The notes: a model not told the origin generated them from the letters alone. Counted from the first letter of the stretch, positions 51,709 through 61,363 are shown. The stretch: 64,000 nt of DNA from Sphingomonas sp. M1-B02 (GCF_026167525.1 NZ_CP110679.1:124001-188000); one strand, 5' to 3'. Translations and numbers: made by a program.

Positions 51709-52449
51709 TCAGCGCGGCTGCTTGTCGAGATAGAGATAGGCGGGATCGAACTCGGCCAGGCGACGCAGCTCCGGCAAGTCGAAGATCTGCACCTTGCTGC
51801 TGCGGAACTCGACCAGCTTGCGCTCGCGCAATTCCTTGAGGACGCGGTTCACGTGCACCGAGGTGAGGCCCAGGCATTCGGCGAGCTCGAGCTGGGTGAT
51901 CGCCAGCGCATATTCCCGTTCGCTGGCGAGGCCGACGGTGCCCAGCCGGACCTGAAGCTCGCAGAAGAGGTGGGCGGTCCGCTCCAGCGCCGTGCGGCGG
52001 CCTAGCGACACTTCCCACTCGCGATGGATTGCCGCATCGAGATTGGTCGAGAACCACAGCATCCGCGCGAGGTGCGGATACTCTGCGGTCAGCTTCTTCA
52101 GCTTCTCATGCTCGGAAAAGGCGAACTTGCACGGCGTGAGCGTCATCAGGCCGTGATCGAGATATTTGAGGGTGAAGCTGTGGAGATCGGCAAAGTCGCC
52201 CGGAACGTGAATCTCGGTGATCTGGCGCTGGCCTTCACTCAAATCCTTGAAGCGACACATCAGGCCTTCGAGCAACAGCGTCGAGACGTTCAGATGCTGT
52301 CTGGGTCGAACGAAGGTATGATCGGCGGGGAAAGTCTGGACTTCGCCCAGCACCCCGCGCAACGCCGCTTCTTCTTCCGCGCTGATGTCGTCGCGGACTC
52401 GCAACTTCATGAGCAGGCGGTCGATCAGGTCTACCCCGGACGAACTCAT
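51709..52449 (-). CDS. Crp/Fnr family transcriptional regulator
   Basis: A 246-residue regulator. The N-terminal cyclic-nucleotide-type barrel (about 20-130: LLEGLMCRFKDLSEGQRQIT) is followed by a long dimer helix and a C-terminal winged HTH (about 165-215: LELAECLGLTSVHVNRVLKEL). The Cys pattern of FNR iron-sulfur proteins is not seen, and the barrel lacks the cAMP-contacting Arg-Ser motif of Crp, so its signal is unknown. The ATG overlaps the stop of the upstream DUF6894 gene (ATGA), which fixes the start. Confidence 0.9.
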   Translation of the reverse strand: MSSSGVDLIDRLLMKLRVRDDISAEEEAALRGVLGEVQTFPADHTFVRPRQHLNVSTLLLEGLMCRFKDLSEGQRQITEIHVPGDFADLHSFTLKYLDHGLMTLTPCKFAFSEHEKLKKLTAEYPHLARMLWFSTNLDAAIHREWEVSLGRRTALERTAHLFCELQVRLGTVGLASEREYALAITQLELAECLGLTSVHVNRVLKELRERKLVEFRSSKVQIFDLPELRRLAEFDPAYLYLDKQPR

Positions 52450-52697
52450 ATACTTCCCTGTTTGACCTCGATCGCTTCGCAAAAGGCTATTGTCAGCAGC
52501 AGGCTACCCTGTCCATCGACGATCTCGACCCGGCCGCCAAGATCGATGATGCCAGTGCGCCTTAGTTCCTCGCTGAGAATCGATCGGACCCCCAACAGTG
52601 CCTGCTCGCGCGCTGCCTCAATTGTGGCGAAATCGCATCCTTCCTCATCCCGCGCAAGTCCGATACCGTTGAAAAGATTGAGGTAAAGATGCGTCAT
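52446..52697 (-). CDS. DUF6894 family small protein
   Basis: An 83-residue protein: MTHLYLNLFNGIGLARDEEG, then FATIEAAREQALLGVRSIL, SEELRRTGIIDLGGRVEIVD and LLLTIAFCEAIEV. This pattern (short strand, conserved D-x-E-G, helix, two strands) is the DUF6894 family, common and multi-copy in sphingomonads and rhizobia, function unknown. It is directly coupled (ATGA) to the Crp/Fnr-type regulator gene downstream, so it may modulate or be controlled with that regulator. Confidence 0.82.
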   Translation of the reverse strand: MTHLYLNLFNGIGLARDEEGCDFATIEAAREQALLGVRSILSEELRRTGIIDLGGRVEIVDGQGSLLLTIAFCEAIEVKQGSI

Positions 52698-52704
52698 GGC
52701 CGTC

Positions 52705-52890
52705 CTATTGCTGGGTGGCGTCCTGATTCTTGACTTCGCCCGCGGTGCCGCTGACGCCGTCCTCGGCGCCCGTGGGCTCCAGCGGCGAACTATCGGCGCC
52801 GCCCTTGGCGGCCTTCGCGGCATCGGCACGAGCCTCGACCACCTGCTGGATGTCCGGACGCGAGTCTTCCCGGCGATCGCTGTCGCTCAT
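52705..52890 (-). CDS. small acidic hydrophilic protein, hypothetical
   Basis: A 61-residue protein, MSDSDRREDSRPDIQQVVEAR then Ala/Lys/Gly-rich sequence to VKNQDATQQ. It has no hydrophobic core and is probably unstructured. AAAAGGAAATCAAA precedes the ATG, a good ribosome-binding site. Such short disordered proteins are frequent in stress regulons of alphaproteobacteria, but no function is known. It ends seven bases before the DUF6894 start on the same strand. Confidence 0.6.
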   Translation of the reverse strand: MSDSDRREDSRPDIQQVVEARADAAKAAKGGADSSPLEPTGAEDGVSGTAGEVKNQDATQQ

Positions 52891-52925
52891 TTTGATTTCC
52901 TTTTGTTCAGTTGCGCTAAGGGGCC

Positions 52926-53111
52926 TCAGGCCATCGGTTGTCCGGGTGAGGTGACGGGCTCTCCGCCGGGGCCGGGCGCTGGAACGTCGATATCGGGGGC
53001 GGGCACGTCGATCTCGGGCGGCGGGCTGGTTGGCTGGCCCGGATCGGGCGAGCCGGGGAACTCGGCGGGTGGGCTGGTCGGTTCGGCGGGGATCGGGGGT
53101 TCAACGGGCAT
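52926..53111 (-). CDS. small proline-rich protein, hypothetical
   Basis: A 61-residue protein of Pro/Glu/Asp/Gly/Ser (MPVEPPIPAEPTSPP, then GSPDPGQPTSPP, then VPAPDIDVPAP with the DVPAP unit doubled). Fully disordered by composition. GAAGGAGAG precedes the ATG, a strong ribosome-binding site, so it is likely real despite the repetitive sequence. It may be translated with the next two small genes of the same strand. Function unknown. Confidence 0.55.
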   Translation of the reverse strand: MPVEPPIPAEPTSPPAEFPGSPDPGQPTSPPPEIDVPAPDIDVPAPGPGGEPVTSPGQPMA

Positions 53112-53221
53112 GGGACTCTCCTTCTTTCCATGCTGAACGCTGCATCCACCCTCCAAGTTGCCTGACGCCCTTGCTCCGCGACCCACGGCTGCTATAGAGC
53201 CCGCCGACCGGCGGTGCCCCT

Positions 53222-53306
53222 GCGGGCGTGGCGGAACTGGTAGACGCGCCAGATTTAGGTTCTGGTATCGAAAGGTGTGGGGGTTCGAGTCCCTTCGCCC
53301 GCACCA
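53222..53306 (+). tRNA. tRNA-Leu (anticodon TAG)
   Basis: The 85-base gene has an encoded CCA. Acceptor GCGGGCG/CGCCCGC, anticodon arm CCAGA-TTTAGGT-TCTGG giving TAG (reads CTA and neighbours by wobble), a long variable arm typical of class II tRNA, T arm GGGGG-TTCGAGT-CCCTT (with G-T pairs). Upstream of tig by 64 bases on the same strand. Confidence 0.97.
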
Positions 53307-53370
53307 GCACCGCCGCTCTTTGATCAGCGTTCCGGCGCCGCGATCTCATTCTATTTGGAAGCTTGAACCG

Positions 53371-55029
53371 ATGCAGACTGTCGAGACGTTGAACGAGGGC
53401 CTGAAGCGCGCCTACACGCTCAAGATCACCGCCAAGGATATCGATGCGAAGGTCGATGCCGAAGTGAAGCGCGTTGCGCCCCAGATCAAGATGCCCGGTT
53501 TCCGCCCCGGCAAGGTTCCCACCAACCTCATCCGCAAGATGCATGGCGAATCGCTGGCGCAGGACGCGCTGAACAATTCGATCCAGGAAGGCGTGCAGAA
53601 GCTGATCGCCGAGCAAAAGCTGCGCCCGGCGATGTCGCCGTCGGTGAGCCTCGAAGGCGAATATGCGATCGGCGGCGACGCCGAGGTCAAGGTCGAGCTC
53701 GAAGTGCTCCCGGACGTGCCGACGCCGTCGATCGAGGGGCTCAAGCTCGAGCGCCTGACCGTGCCCGTCACCGACGAAGCGGTCGACGAGCAGCTCAAGC
53801 AGCTTGCCGGCCAGCAGAAGGCGTGGGACGACGCTCCGGAGGGCCATGCGGCCGCCGAGGGCGACCAGGTGACGATGGATTTCGCCGGCATGTCCGAGGG
53901 CGTCGCGTTCGACGGCGGCACCGGCACCGACATGGTGGTCGAGATCGGCTCGGGCCGCCTGATCCCCGGCTTCGAAGAGCAGCTGACCGGCGTGAAGGTA
54001 GGCGACGAGAAGACGATCGACGTCACCTTCCCCGACGATTACGGCGCCAAGAATCTGGCCGGAAAGCCGGCACAGTTCGCGCTCAAGATCACCGCCGTGA
54101 AGACCGCCGGCGAGACCAAGATCGACGAGGATTTCGCCAAGGCACTGGGCCTGCAGAGCCTCGAGCAGCTTACCGGCCTCCTCAAGGGCCAGATCGAGCA
54201 GCAGCTCAACGGCCTGACCCGCACCTACATGAAGCGCAAGCTGCTCGACCAGCTCGCCGCGGGCCATGATTTCCCTGTGCCCCCCTCGATGGTGGACGCC
54301 GAGTTCGAGCAGATCTGGCAGCAGCTCGTCCACGAGACCGAGCATGAGGCCGATCCCGCCGCCGCGCTGGCCGAGCTGGAAGCCGAGCGTTCGGATTATG
54401 TCGCGATCGCCGAGCGCCGCGTGCGCCTGGGCCTGTTGCTCTCCGAGATCGGCACCGCCAACGGCGTCGAAGTGAGCCAGCAGGAAATGAACCGGCTGAT
54501 CGCACAGGCTGCGCAGCAGTATAATAACGACGACCGCCAGCGCTTCATCCAATATGTCCAGCAGGACCCGATGGCAGCTGCGCAGCTTCGCGCGCCGTTG
54601 TTCGAGGACAAGGTTGTCGACTATCTGTTCGACAAGGCAGAGATCAGCGATCGCGACGTGACTCGCGAGGAGCTGGAAGCGGCAATCGAGAGCGAGGATG
54701 GTTTCGCTTCGGGCACGCATGTTCACGATCATGACCATGATCACGACCACAAGCCGAAGGCGAAGAAGGCCAAGAAGGCGGCTGCGAGCGACGAGGCCGA
54801 GGCGCCTGCCGAAGCCGCGAAGCCGGCCAAGGCTGCGAAGGCTGCCAAGCCCAAGAAGGTCGAGGCGGCCGATGTCGAGCCCGCCGCGCCGGGCGACGAA
54901 CTGGTCCAGGCCGAGCCGGTGAAGAAGGCGGCGACCAAGAAGGCGCCCGCGGCGAAGGCCCCGGCCCCGGCGGAAGAAGCGCCTGCCAAGCCTGCCAAGA
55001 AGCCGGCTGCGAAGAAGAAGGCAGACTGA
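53371..55029 (+). CDS. tig: trigger factor with extended His-rich and Lys/Ala-rich tail
   Basis: A 552-residue ribosome-associated chaperone and prolyl isomerase. The N-terminal ribosome-binding domain (GFRPGKVPTNLIRKMHG, the G-F-R-x-G-K-x-P signature), the FKBP-type domain (about 155-245: GDQVTMDFAGMSEGVAFDG) and the C-terminal arms (to about 445) are standard. Beyond the usual end (about 450) is a tail of about 100 residues: a His/Asp run (THVHDHDHDHDH), then alternating Lys/Ala/Pro/Glu-rich sequence ending KKPAAKKKAD, resembling histone H1-like tails. The tail may bind metal or nucleic acid. The ATG starts MQTVETLNEGLKR; upstream frame is unrelated. Confidence 0.94.
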   Translation: MQTVETLNEGLKRAYTLKITAKDIDAKVDAEVKRVAPQIKMPGFRPGKVPTNLIRKMHGESLAQDALNNSIQEGVQKLIAEQKLRPAMSPSVSLEGEYAIGGDAEVKVELEVLPDVPTPSIEGLKLERLTVPVTDEAVDEQLKQLAGQQKAWDDAPEGHAAAEGDQVTMDFAGMSEGVAFDGGTGTDMVVEIGSGRLIPGFEEQLTGVKVGDEKTIDVTFPDDYGAKNLAGKPAQFALKITAVKTAGETKIDEDFAKALGLQSLEQLTGLLKGQIEQQLNGLTRTYMKRKLLDQLAAGHDFPVPPSMVDAEFEQIWQQLVHETEHEADPAAALAELEAERSDYVAIAERRVRLGLLLSEIGTANGVEVSQQEMNRLIAQAAQQYNNDDRQRFIQYVQQDPMAAAQLRAPLFEDKVVDYLFDKAEISDRDVTREELEAAIESEDGFASGTHVHDHDHDHDHKPKAKKAKKAAASDEAEAPAEAAKPAKAAKAAKPKKVEAADVEPAAPGDELVQAEPVKKAATKKAPAAKAPAPAEEAPAKPAKKPAAKKKAD

Positions 55030-55040
55030 ACCCTACCGTA

Positions 55041-55150
55041 CCGTCACCCCGGCCTTGTGCCGGGGTCAACGGTGCCGCAAAGTCGCGTCAAGAGGGTCTA
55101 GATTTTCGTCGAGCCGCCCGGTGGACCCCGGCACAAGGCCGGGGTGACGG
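55041..55150. repeat. REP-like inverted repeat after tig
   Basis: Two 30-base arms (55041-55070 and 55121-55150) are reverse complements with three mismatches. The core is TCACCCCGGCCTTGTGCCGGGGTC with CCGTCA/TGACGG ends, and 50 bases lie between. It sits 12 bases after the tig stop and just ahead of the glycosyltransferase start, so it may serve as a terminator. Confidence 0.85.
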
Positions 55151-55163
55151 GCAGGGGGTAAGG

Positions 55164-56099
55164 TTGACCGACACGCCACGCATCGCAGTCCTTCTTCCCT
55201 GCTACAATGAGGAAGCGGCGATCGCACAGACGATCGCGGGCTTCCGCTACGCGCTCCCCGGCGCGACGATCTATGTCTACGACAATAATAGCAGCGACCG
55301 TACCATGGCAGTCGCGCGCGATGCGGGCGCGGTGGTCCGCCAGGAGCGGATGCAGGGCAAGGGCAATGTCGTGCGGCGGATGTTCGCCGACGTCGATGCC
55401 GACGTCTATGTGATGGCCGACGGCGATGCGACCTATGACCCGGCGTCCGCGGCGGCGATGGTCGAGCGGGTGCGCGAGGAGGGGCTCGACATGATCGTCG
55501 GTACCCGCGTCCACGAGGCAGTGGAGGCGTATCGCCGTGGGCATGTGCTGGGCAATCGAGTGATGACCGGGATCCTCGCGCGGCTGTTCGGGCGGAGCTT
55601 CACCGACATCTTCTCGGGCTATCGCGTCTTTTCGCGACGATTCGTGAAGAGCTTTCCGGTGCTGTCCGCGGGGTTCGAGATCGAGACCGAGATCAGCGTT
55701 CATGCGCTGGAACTCAAGATGCCGGTCGGTGAAGTGGAGACACGCTATTTCGCGCGGCCCGAGGGGTCCGAATCCAAGCTCAGCACCTATCGCGACGGCT
55801 TTCGCATCGCGCGGACGATCCTGACGCTCTATCGGATCGAGCGGCCGATGCTGTTCTTCGGGTTGATCGCGGCGCTATTCGCGCTGCTCGCGCTGGGACT
55901 AAGCGTGCCGCTGGTCGTGACCTATGCCCAGACCGGACTGGTGCCGCGTTTCCCGACTGCGATCCTGGTGACCGGACTGATGATCCTGGCGTTCCTGAAC
56001 CTGTTCACCGGGCTGATCCTCGATACCGTCGTGCGGGGGCGGCGCGAGATGCGGCGGCTGGCCTATCTGAGCCAGCCGGGTCCCTTTCCGCTAATGTAG
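55164..56099 (+). CDS. family 2 glycosyltransferase with C-terminal membrane segments
   Basis: A 311-residue protein. The GT2 domain shows VLLPCYNEEAAIAQTI (about 9-24), VYDNNSSDRT (38-47), MADGDATYDP (DxD-like metal site, about 89-98) and a Q/R region; two or three membrane segments follow (about 230-295). Layout matches polyprenyl-phosphate glycosyltransferases that hand sugars to a membrane carrier. The start is TTG, preceded by AGGGGGTAAGG; no ATG lies near. Its tail overlaps the convergent membrane-protein gene by 37 bases. Sugar unknown. Confidence 0.88.
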   Translation: MTDTPRIAVLLPCYNEEAAIAQTIAGFRYALPGATIYVYDNNSSDRTMAVARDAGAVVRQERMQGKGNVVRRMFADVDADVYVMADGDATYDPASAAAMVERVREEGLDMIVGTRVHEAVEAYRRGHVLGNRVMTGILARLFGRSFTDIFSGYRVFSRRFVKSFPVLSAGFEIETEISVHALELKMPVGEVETRYFARPEGSESKLSTYRDGFRIARTILTLYRIERPMLFFGLIAALFALLALGLSVPLVVTYAQTGLVPRFPTAILVTGLMILAFLNLFTGLILDTVVRGRREMRRLAYLSQPGPFPLM

Positions 56100-57415
56100 C
56101 GGAAGCCGCTGACGAGCGCCTCCACCGCCAGGAAGGCGAGCACGCCATAGACGAGATAGATGTAGCGCGGCATCGGCTGGAACAGCGCATAAGGAAGCGC
56201 GATCGTGGCGACGTAGAGCGCCAGCAGCATATAGCCGCGACGGCGGCGATAGAGGCCGATGGCGAGCCCGATCAGCCCGAACAGGTTGACCAGCGAAATC
56301 GTCCAGGCGCGGGCGTCGCGCATGCCCTCCCAGCCGGAAAAATACATCTGCCAGGCTCGCGGAAAGAAGAATTCGCGCAGATGGCGCAGCGAGAGCCTGA
56401 CGAAGTCGGCGAGGTGGTCGGCTACCCAGCGCAATGTCTGCGCGCCGAGCATCCGGAAATACGCAACCTCGCCGCCGGCCGCCCGAAGCGCCTGCTGCCC
56501 CTTGCCGAGCTTTTGGTACGGGTGAATCTCGAGCAGACGATTCGCGAAGATATGTTCCTGCGCCGTGCCGGATACGGCCGCCGGGTGGTTGGCGAGCGCG
56601 AACTCCAGCCCGAAATTGCTCCGTACCAGGACCGGCTCACCCAGCATCTGCGCGTTGCGGGCCGCCCAGGGGACGAGCAGCAGCGCCAGCGCCGCCGCCG
56701 CCAGCGCCGCAAACCGAGTCCATTGCGCGAAGGGGAGCCGTCGCAGCGCGAACCATGCCCAGCAGGTATCGACGGCGAGGCCGACCGGTGGGCAATAGAA
56801 GAAGGTGAAGGCAGACAGCGCGGCGGCGAGCAGCATGCGTCGCCATCCGAAGCGCCCGTCCTCCTCATAGCGCAGGATCAGCAGGAGATTCACCGCGCCC
56901 AGGCAGAGCGCACCGGCACCCTCCCAAAAGCGGAAGTCGAGCACTTCCTGCGGCACGAACGGCGGTGCGAGGCACAGCAGCGCCAGCCCCCATCGGGTTA
57001 CGCGCGCGTCGCTGTCCAGGCGCTGGAACAGCCGGTGGAGGAGAAGATATGCGGCGGCGGTCTGGAGTAGCGACCAGCCTAGAAGCAGGATCGCCGAGGC
57101 GCTGCCGATGCCGAACAGCCAGATCGGCAGTGCCGCGATCGCCGCGCTGATCGGCAGCAGATGTGCAGTCGGACCATAGCCCGAGAAATAGGGGTCGGCG
57201 ATGCCCCGTCCCTGGGCGATGGCAATCGCCAGGTTGGTCGCCTCGGTAGTGCCGTAAAAGCCGTCGATCGGGCCGTTCACCTTTGCCAGCCAGACGAGCC
57301 GTAGCACGAGCCCGCCGAACAGCACGAGCCAGACGAAGCGGCGTTCGTCGCGCGATGGGTTCACAGCGGCCATCGGCGTGCTGTAGCCCGCAAATCTCGA
57401 CGCGGGGTTAACCAT
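56063..57415 (-). CDS. membrane glycosyltransferase-like protein (GT39/PMT-fold candidate)
   Basis: A 450-residue polytopic membrane protein with about ten hydrophobic segments. The first periplasmic loop begins near residue 50 ([24 protein letters not shown], with acidic residues typical of the GT-C catalytic loop), then an even run of helices and a C-terminal domain. The fold suggests a lipid-linked-sugar transferase of the PMT/ArnT kind. Convergent with the GT2 gene, which fits carrier-charging and transfer steps. Start [10 protein letters not shown]; an internal ATG 14 codons later is possible. Function inferred from fold only. Confidence 0.7.
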   Translation of the reverse strand: MVNPASRFAGYSTPMAAVNPSRDERRFVWLVLFGGLVLRLVWLAKVNGPIDGFYGTTEATNLAIAIAQGRGIADPYFSGYGPTAHLLPISAAIAALPIWLFGIGSASAILLLGWSLLQTAAAYLLLHRLFQRLDSDARVTRWGLALLCLAPPFVPQEVLDFRFWEGAGALCLGAVNLLLILRYEEDGRFGWRRMLLAAALSAFTFFYCPPVGLAVDTCWAWFALRRLPFAQWTRFAALAAAALALLLVPWAARNAQMLGEPVLVRSNFGLEFALANHPAAVSGTAQEHIFANRLLEIHPYQKLGKGQQALRAAGGEVAYFRMLGAQTLRWVADHLADFVRLSLRHLREFFFPRAWQMYFSGWEGMRDARAWTISLVNLFGLIGLAIGLYRRRRGYMLLALYVATIALPYALFQPMPRYIYLVYGVLAFLAVEALVSGFRYISGKGPGWLR

Positions 57416-57549
57416 GGCGGCGCCCTTCACGGCAGGCGCCCCGCCGCTCGCGCCGGGCGGAGCGGCCTTTTGGGTCTACCCCCTTGCGCGGCTTTGCCGG
57501 AGCGCCGATGTATGGTCCCGGGCAAAACGACAAGATGAGACTCCCCCAC

Positions 57550-58209
57550 ATGCATCCGCTTCAAGGTCAGATGACCATCGATCCCGTCACCGGCGGCCTC
57601 GTTCCCATCGTTATCGAGCAATCGAGCCGCGGCGAGCGCAGCTTCGACATCTATTCGCGCCTGCTGCGCGAACGCATCATCTTCGTCACCGGCGGCGTCG
57701 AGGACCATATGGCTTCGGTGATCACCGCCCAGCTGCTCTTCCTCGAGTCCGAGAATCCGAAGAAGGATATCTGGATGTACATCAATTCGCCGGGCGGCGT
57801 GGTGACGGCCGGCATGGCGATCCACGACACGATGCAATATATCCGTCCGCGCGTCGGCACGGTGTGTATCGGCCAGGCAGCGTCGATGGGCAGCTTCCTG
57901 CTCGCATCGGGCGAGCCGGGCCTTCGCGTGGCGCTGACCAATTCGCGCATCATGCTGCACCAGCCATCGGGCGGGGCGCAGGGCATGGCGAGCGATATCG
58001 AGATTCAGGCGAAGGAAATCCTGCGTATTCGCGCACGGATGAACGCGCTCTACGCCAAATATACCGGCCAGCCGATCGAGCGGATCGAGCAGGTGATGGA
58101 TCGCGACAGCTTCTTCGAGGCGGACGAGGCCAAGGCGTTCGGCGTGGTCGACGAGGTCTATGACAAGCGGCCCCAGCCGTCCGAGGACGGCGCGGCAGCG
58201 ACTGCTTAA
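57550..58209 (+). CDS. clpP: ATP-dependent Clp protease proteolytic subunit
   Basis: A 219-residue serine protease forming the 14-mer chamber used by ClpX and ClpA. Catalytic S112 (GQAASMGSF) and H137 (MLHQPSGG), with Asp near residue 185 ([11 protein letters not shown]). [18 protein letters not shown] and the ClpP core are standard. The ATG chosen gives [13 protein letters not shown]; another ATG five codons upstream is possible and neither has a strong ribosome-binding site. Followed by clpX 146 bases downstream, the conserved clpP-clpX-lon order. Confidence 0.97.
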   Translation: MHPLQGQMTIDPVTGGLVPIVIEQSSRGERSFDIYSRLLRERIIFVTGGVEDHMASVITAQLLFLESENPKKDIWMYINSPGGVVTAGMAIHDTMQYIRPRVGTVCIGQAASMGSFLLASGEPGLRVALTNSRIMLHQPSGGAQGMASDIEIQAKEILRIRARMNALYAKYTGQPIERIEQVMDRDSFFEADEAKAFGVVDEVYDKRPQPSEDGAAATA

Positions 58210-58355
58210 GATTATTGGACTATGCCGTTCGGCGGAGAGTCGTCGAACGGCGCGGGCATGCGGCAGCGTGGGTCCGAATTTGATTTGCCGGATAGAAACC
58301 CGCGTGTAGGATGGTGGGTGGCGATTACGCGTCCGGCGCGTAAAGGATGGATTGA

Positions 58356-59624
58356 ATGACCAAGCTCAGCGGCGGCGATTCCAAGAGCACGCTCTATTGC
58401 TCCTTCTGCGGCAAGTCGCAGCATGAAGTCCGCAAGCTCATCGCCGGACCGACCGTCTTCATCTGCGACGAATGCGTCGAGCTCTGCAACGACATCATCC
58501 GCGAAGAGACCAAGTCCGCCCTGGTTTCCAAGAAGGATGGCGGCGTGCCGACGCCGCAGGAAATCTGCAACGTGCTCGACGATTATGTGATCGGCCAGAA
58601 GCAGGCGAAGCGCGTGCTCTCGGTGGCGGTGCACAACCATTACAAGCGGCTCAACCATGGCGCCAAGGGCGCCGATGTCGAGCTCGCCAAGTCGAACATC
58701 CTGCTCGTGGGCCCGACCGGCTGCGGCAAGACCCTGCTCGCGCAGACGCTGGCCCGCATCCTCGACGTGCCGTTCACGATGGCCGATGCGACGACGCTGA
58801 CGGAGGCTGGTTATGTCGGCGAGGATGTCGAGAACATCATCCTCAAGCTGCTCCAGGCCTCCGACTATAATGTCGAACGGGCGCAGCGCGGGATCGTCTA
58901 TATCGACGAGATCGACAAGATCAGCCGCAAGGCCGAGAACCCTTCGATCACCCGCGACGTGTCAGGCGAGGGCGTGCAGCAGGCGCTGCTCAAGCTGATG
59001 GAGGGCACCACCGCTTCGGTGCCTCCGCAGGGCGGCCGCAAGCATCCGCAGCAGGAATTCCTGCAGGTGGACACGACCAATATCCTGTTCATCTGTGGCG
59101 GTGCGTTTTCCGGCCTCGAGAAGATCATCGGCGATCGCCTGCAGGGCAAGTCGATCGGTTTCGGCGCCTATGTCGCGGCCCCCGAAGAGCGGCGGACAGG
59201 CGAATTGCTGCGCCAGACGGAGCCGGAGGATCTGCTCAAGTTCGGGCTCATACCCGAGTTCGTCGGTCGTCTGCCGGTGATCGCGACGCTCGAGGATCTC
59301 GATGTCGATGCGCTGATCAAGATCCTGACCGAGCCGAAAAACGCTCTGGTGAAGCAGTATCAGAAGCTGTTCGACATGGAGCAGGTGAAGCTGGGCTTCA
59401 ACGACGATGCCCTGGTCTCGATCTCCAAGCGGGCGATCGAGCGCAAGACGGGCGCGCGCGGGCTTCGCTCGATCTTGGAGGGCATCCTGCTCGACACGAT
59501 GTTTGACCTGCCCGGCATGGACAGCGTCGACGAGGTTATGATCGACAAGGACGTGGTCGAGGGCCGCAAGGACCCGGTTCGCGTCTATACCAAGAAGGAA
59601 AAGGCCGGAAACGGCGCGGCCTGA
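58356..59624 (+). CDS. clpX: ATP-dependent Clp protease ATP-binding subunit ClpX
   Basis: A 422-residue AAA+ unfoldase. The N-terminal zinc-binding domain uses C15, C18, C37 and C40 (CSFC ... CDEC) and recognises tagged substrates; Walker A GPTGCGKT is at 119-126, Walker B VYIDEIDK follows, and the IGF-type loop and sensor motifs are present ([23 protein letters not shown]). It unfolds substrates such as ssrA-tagged or cell-cycle proteins and feeds them to ClpP. Confidence 0.98.
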   Translation: MTKLSGGDSKSTLYCSFCGKSQHEVRKLIAGPTVFICDECVELCNDIIREETKSALVSKKDGGVPTPQEICNVLDDYVIGQKQAKRVLSVAVHNHYKRLNHGAKGADVELAKSNILLVGPTGCGKTLLAQTLARILDVPFTMADATTLTEAGYVGEDVENIILKLLQASDYNVERAQRGIVYIDEIDKISRKAENPSITRDVSGEGVQQALLKLMEGTTASVPPQGGRKHPQQEFLQVDTTNILFICGGAFSGLEKIIGDRLQGKSIGFGAYVAAPEERRTGELLRQTEPEDLLKFGLIPEFVGRLPVIATLEDLDVDALIKILTEPKNALVKQYQKLFDMEQVKLGFNDDALVSISKRAIERKTGARGLRSILEGILLDTMFDLPGMDSVDEVMIDKDVVEGRKDPVRVYTKKEKAGNGAA

Positions 59625-59631
59625 AGTGCGC

Positions 59632-59656
59632 GCGGGTGGCCCTTTGGGCCGCCCGC
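59632..59656. terminator. stem-loop after clpX
   Basis: GCGGGTGGCCC and GGGCCGCCCGC form an 11-pair stem (one G-T) with a TTT loop, eight bases after the clpX stop and followed by TCTT. Just past it is the convergent aminopeptidase stop, so it probably serves both. Confidence 0.7.
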
Positions 59657-59659
59657 TCT

Positions 59660-61363
59660 TCAGCCGCCCTGCCGTGACAGCGCGGCTTGATAGGCTTCCA
59701 CCGCTTCGCTGCGCTTCAGGATGCGCGCCTCCGGGTCGATGACGAGGTGCGCGTCGGCGGGCACCGCGATGCTGCCGATCCCGCCGGCCATCGACACGCT
59801 TTGTAGCCTGCCGTCCACTTGTACCTCGACCGGGAGCGGGAAGGGCCTGTTGCCGGGCGCCTTCCAGCGCAGCGTGAGGCGATTGCCCGTGCGGGTCTGG
59901 ATCAGCTCGGGGAGCGCCGCCTCGCGGAGGTAGACGTCGAAGAACCAGGTCAGGTCCTTGCCGGTGACCTCGTTTACGATCGCGACATATTCGGGGGTCG
60001 TGCTGAAGCGTGGCTGGAAGTTGCCGGGTGTCGGATCGGGCCGGCCATAGACCAGGCGGCGGGTGACTTCCGAAAAGTGTGCATCGCCGATCAGGCCGCG
60101 CAGCGTGTGCAGCACCCACGCGCCCTTGACGTAGATGTCGCTGGCCGGGCCGCCATGCTCTTCCTGATAGACTTCCTCTTCTGTCTTGATCCGGCCCGAG
60201 ACGATCGGCGCGCGATTGGCGATCTGGTTGCGCATTTCATCGAGCATCACCGCGTAGCGCGCTTCGCCTTCGCGCCAGCGCCCGTAGAGCGGCTGCATGT
60301 AAGAGGCATAGCCTTCGTGGAGCCAATAATCGTCCCAATTGGCGGCCGACATCTGATTGCCGAACCATTCGTGGGCGAGCTCGTGCTGGAAGATCTCGTC
60401 GAAGCCGGCGGGGGTCTTCTTGTAGTTGTTGCCATAGGCGTTGATCGTCTGATGCTCCATGCCGAGATGCGGTGTCTCGACCACGCCGAGCTTCTCGTCC
60501 GACCAGGGATAGGGGCCGATCAGCTGCTCGAAGAAATCGAGCGCCGGGACGAACTCGGCGAACAGCTTCTGCGCCTGGACCTCGCGGCCGGGGAGATACC
60601 AGTAGCTGACCGGGAAGGTTGGGCCGAAGCGGCTGGTATGGGGGGCGGTGAGTTCCTTGTAGGGCGCTACGGTGAGCGCGACCGAATAGGGATTCGGGCT
60701 GCGCGCCTTCCAGTGCCAGGTCGTGCGGCCGTCGGGGAGGGTGTCGACCTTCTCGAGCAGGCCGTTGGACGGGGCGGACAGGCCCTTGGGCACGGTGATG
60801 TGGAGATCGACACGGGCGGGCTCGCCGGCGGGGAAATCGAGGCAGGGCCAGAAGAGATCGCAGCCATAGCCTTCGGACGTGGTCGCGACCCAGGGCTTGC
60901 CGTCGGGTGTCCTTGCCCAGACGATGCCGTCGTCCCACGGCGCGCGGACCGCGACGTGAGGGGTGCCGCCATAGGTGATGCGCAACACAGCGCGGGCGCC
61001 TGCCGCCAACGGGCGGAGCAGGGCGATAGCGAGGCGGCCCTCAGGGTTCGACCAACTGGTGGGGGGCAATAGTTTCCCGTCGAGGCTGATCGCTCGGACG
61101 GGGAGGTTCTTGTCGAGATCGATCAGCAGGCGGGTCTGCGGCGCCGACGTTCGCAGGGTAAGCGTCGCCACGCCCTGCAGCGTCTGCGTCTCGGGCAGTA
61201 CCTCGATCGCGAGATCGACATGCTCGAGACGGAGCGCCGCGCGCTCGGGATCGATCGGGCCGCCCGAGACCTGGGTGAGCGCGGTGATCGGCGGCTCGCC
61301 CGGCTTGATCTGCGCGACCGCCGGCGTGGCGGCGGCGCAGGCGAGCAGGAGCGCGATCCTCAT
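59660..61363 (-). CDS. M1 family zinc aminopeptidase, secreted (paralog 2)
   Basis: A 567-residue metallopeptidase. The signal peptide MRIALLLACAAATPAVA is cleaved at about 17. GMEHQTIN (the G-x-M-E-N-like motif with His for Asn, about 300) and the zinc site H327-E-L-A-H331-E-W with E350 (HExxH-x18-E) are complete. The C-terminal domain is shorter than in PepN. It overlaps the upstream M1 gene in an ATGA junction; the two proteins are clear paralogs (both contain TPHVAVRAPWD, ETPH-x-GMEHQTINAYGNNY). Probably periplasmic peptide degradation. Confidence 0.93.
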   Translation of the reverse strand: MRIALLLACAAATPAVAQIKPGEPPITALTQVSGGPIDPERAALRLEHVDLAIEVLPETQTLQGVATLTLRTSAPQTRLLIDLDKNLPVRAISLDGKLLPPTSWSNPEGRLAIALLRPLAAGARAVLRITYGGTPHVAVRAPWDDGIVWARTPDGKPWVATTSEGYGCDLFWPCLDFPAGEPARVDLHITVPKGLSAPSNGLLEKVDTLPDGRTTWHWKARSPNPYSVALTVAPYKELTAPHTSRFGPTFPVSYWYLPGREVQAQKLFAEFVPALDFFEQLIGPYPWSDEKLGVVETPHLGMEHQTINAYGNNYKKTPAGFDEIFQHELAHEWFGNQMSAANWDDYWLHEGYASYMQPLYGRWREGEARYAVMLDEMRNQIANRAPIVSGRIKTEEEVYQEEHGGPASDIYVKGAWVLHTLRGLIGDAHFSEVTRRLVYGRPDPTPGNFQPRFSTTPEYVAIVNEVTGKDLTWFFDVYLREAALPELIQTRTGNRLTLRWKAPGNRPFPLPVEVQVDGRLQSVSMAGGIGSIAVPADAHLVIDPEARILKRSEAVEAYQAALSRQGG

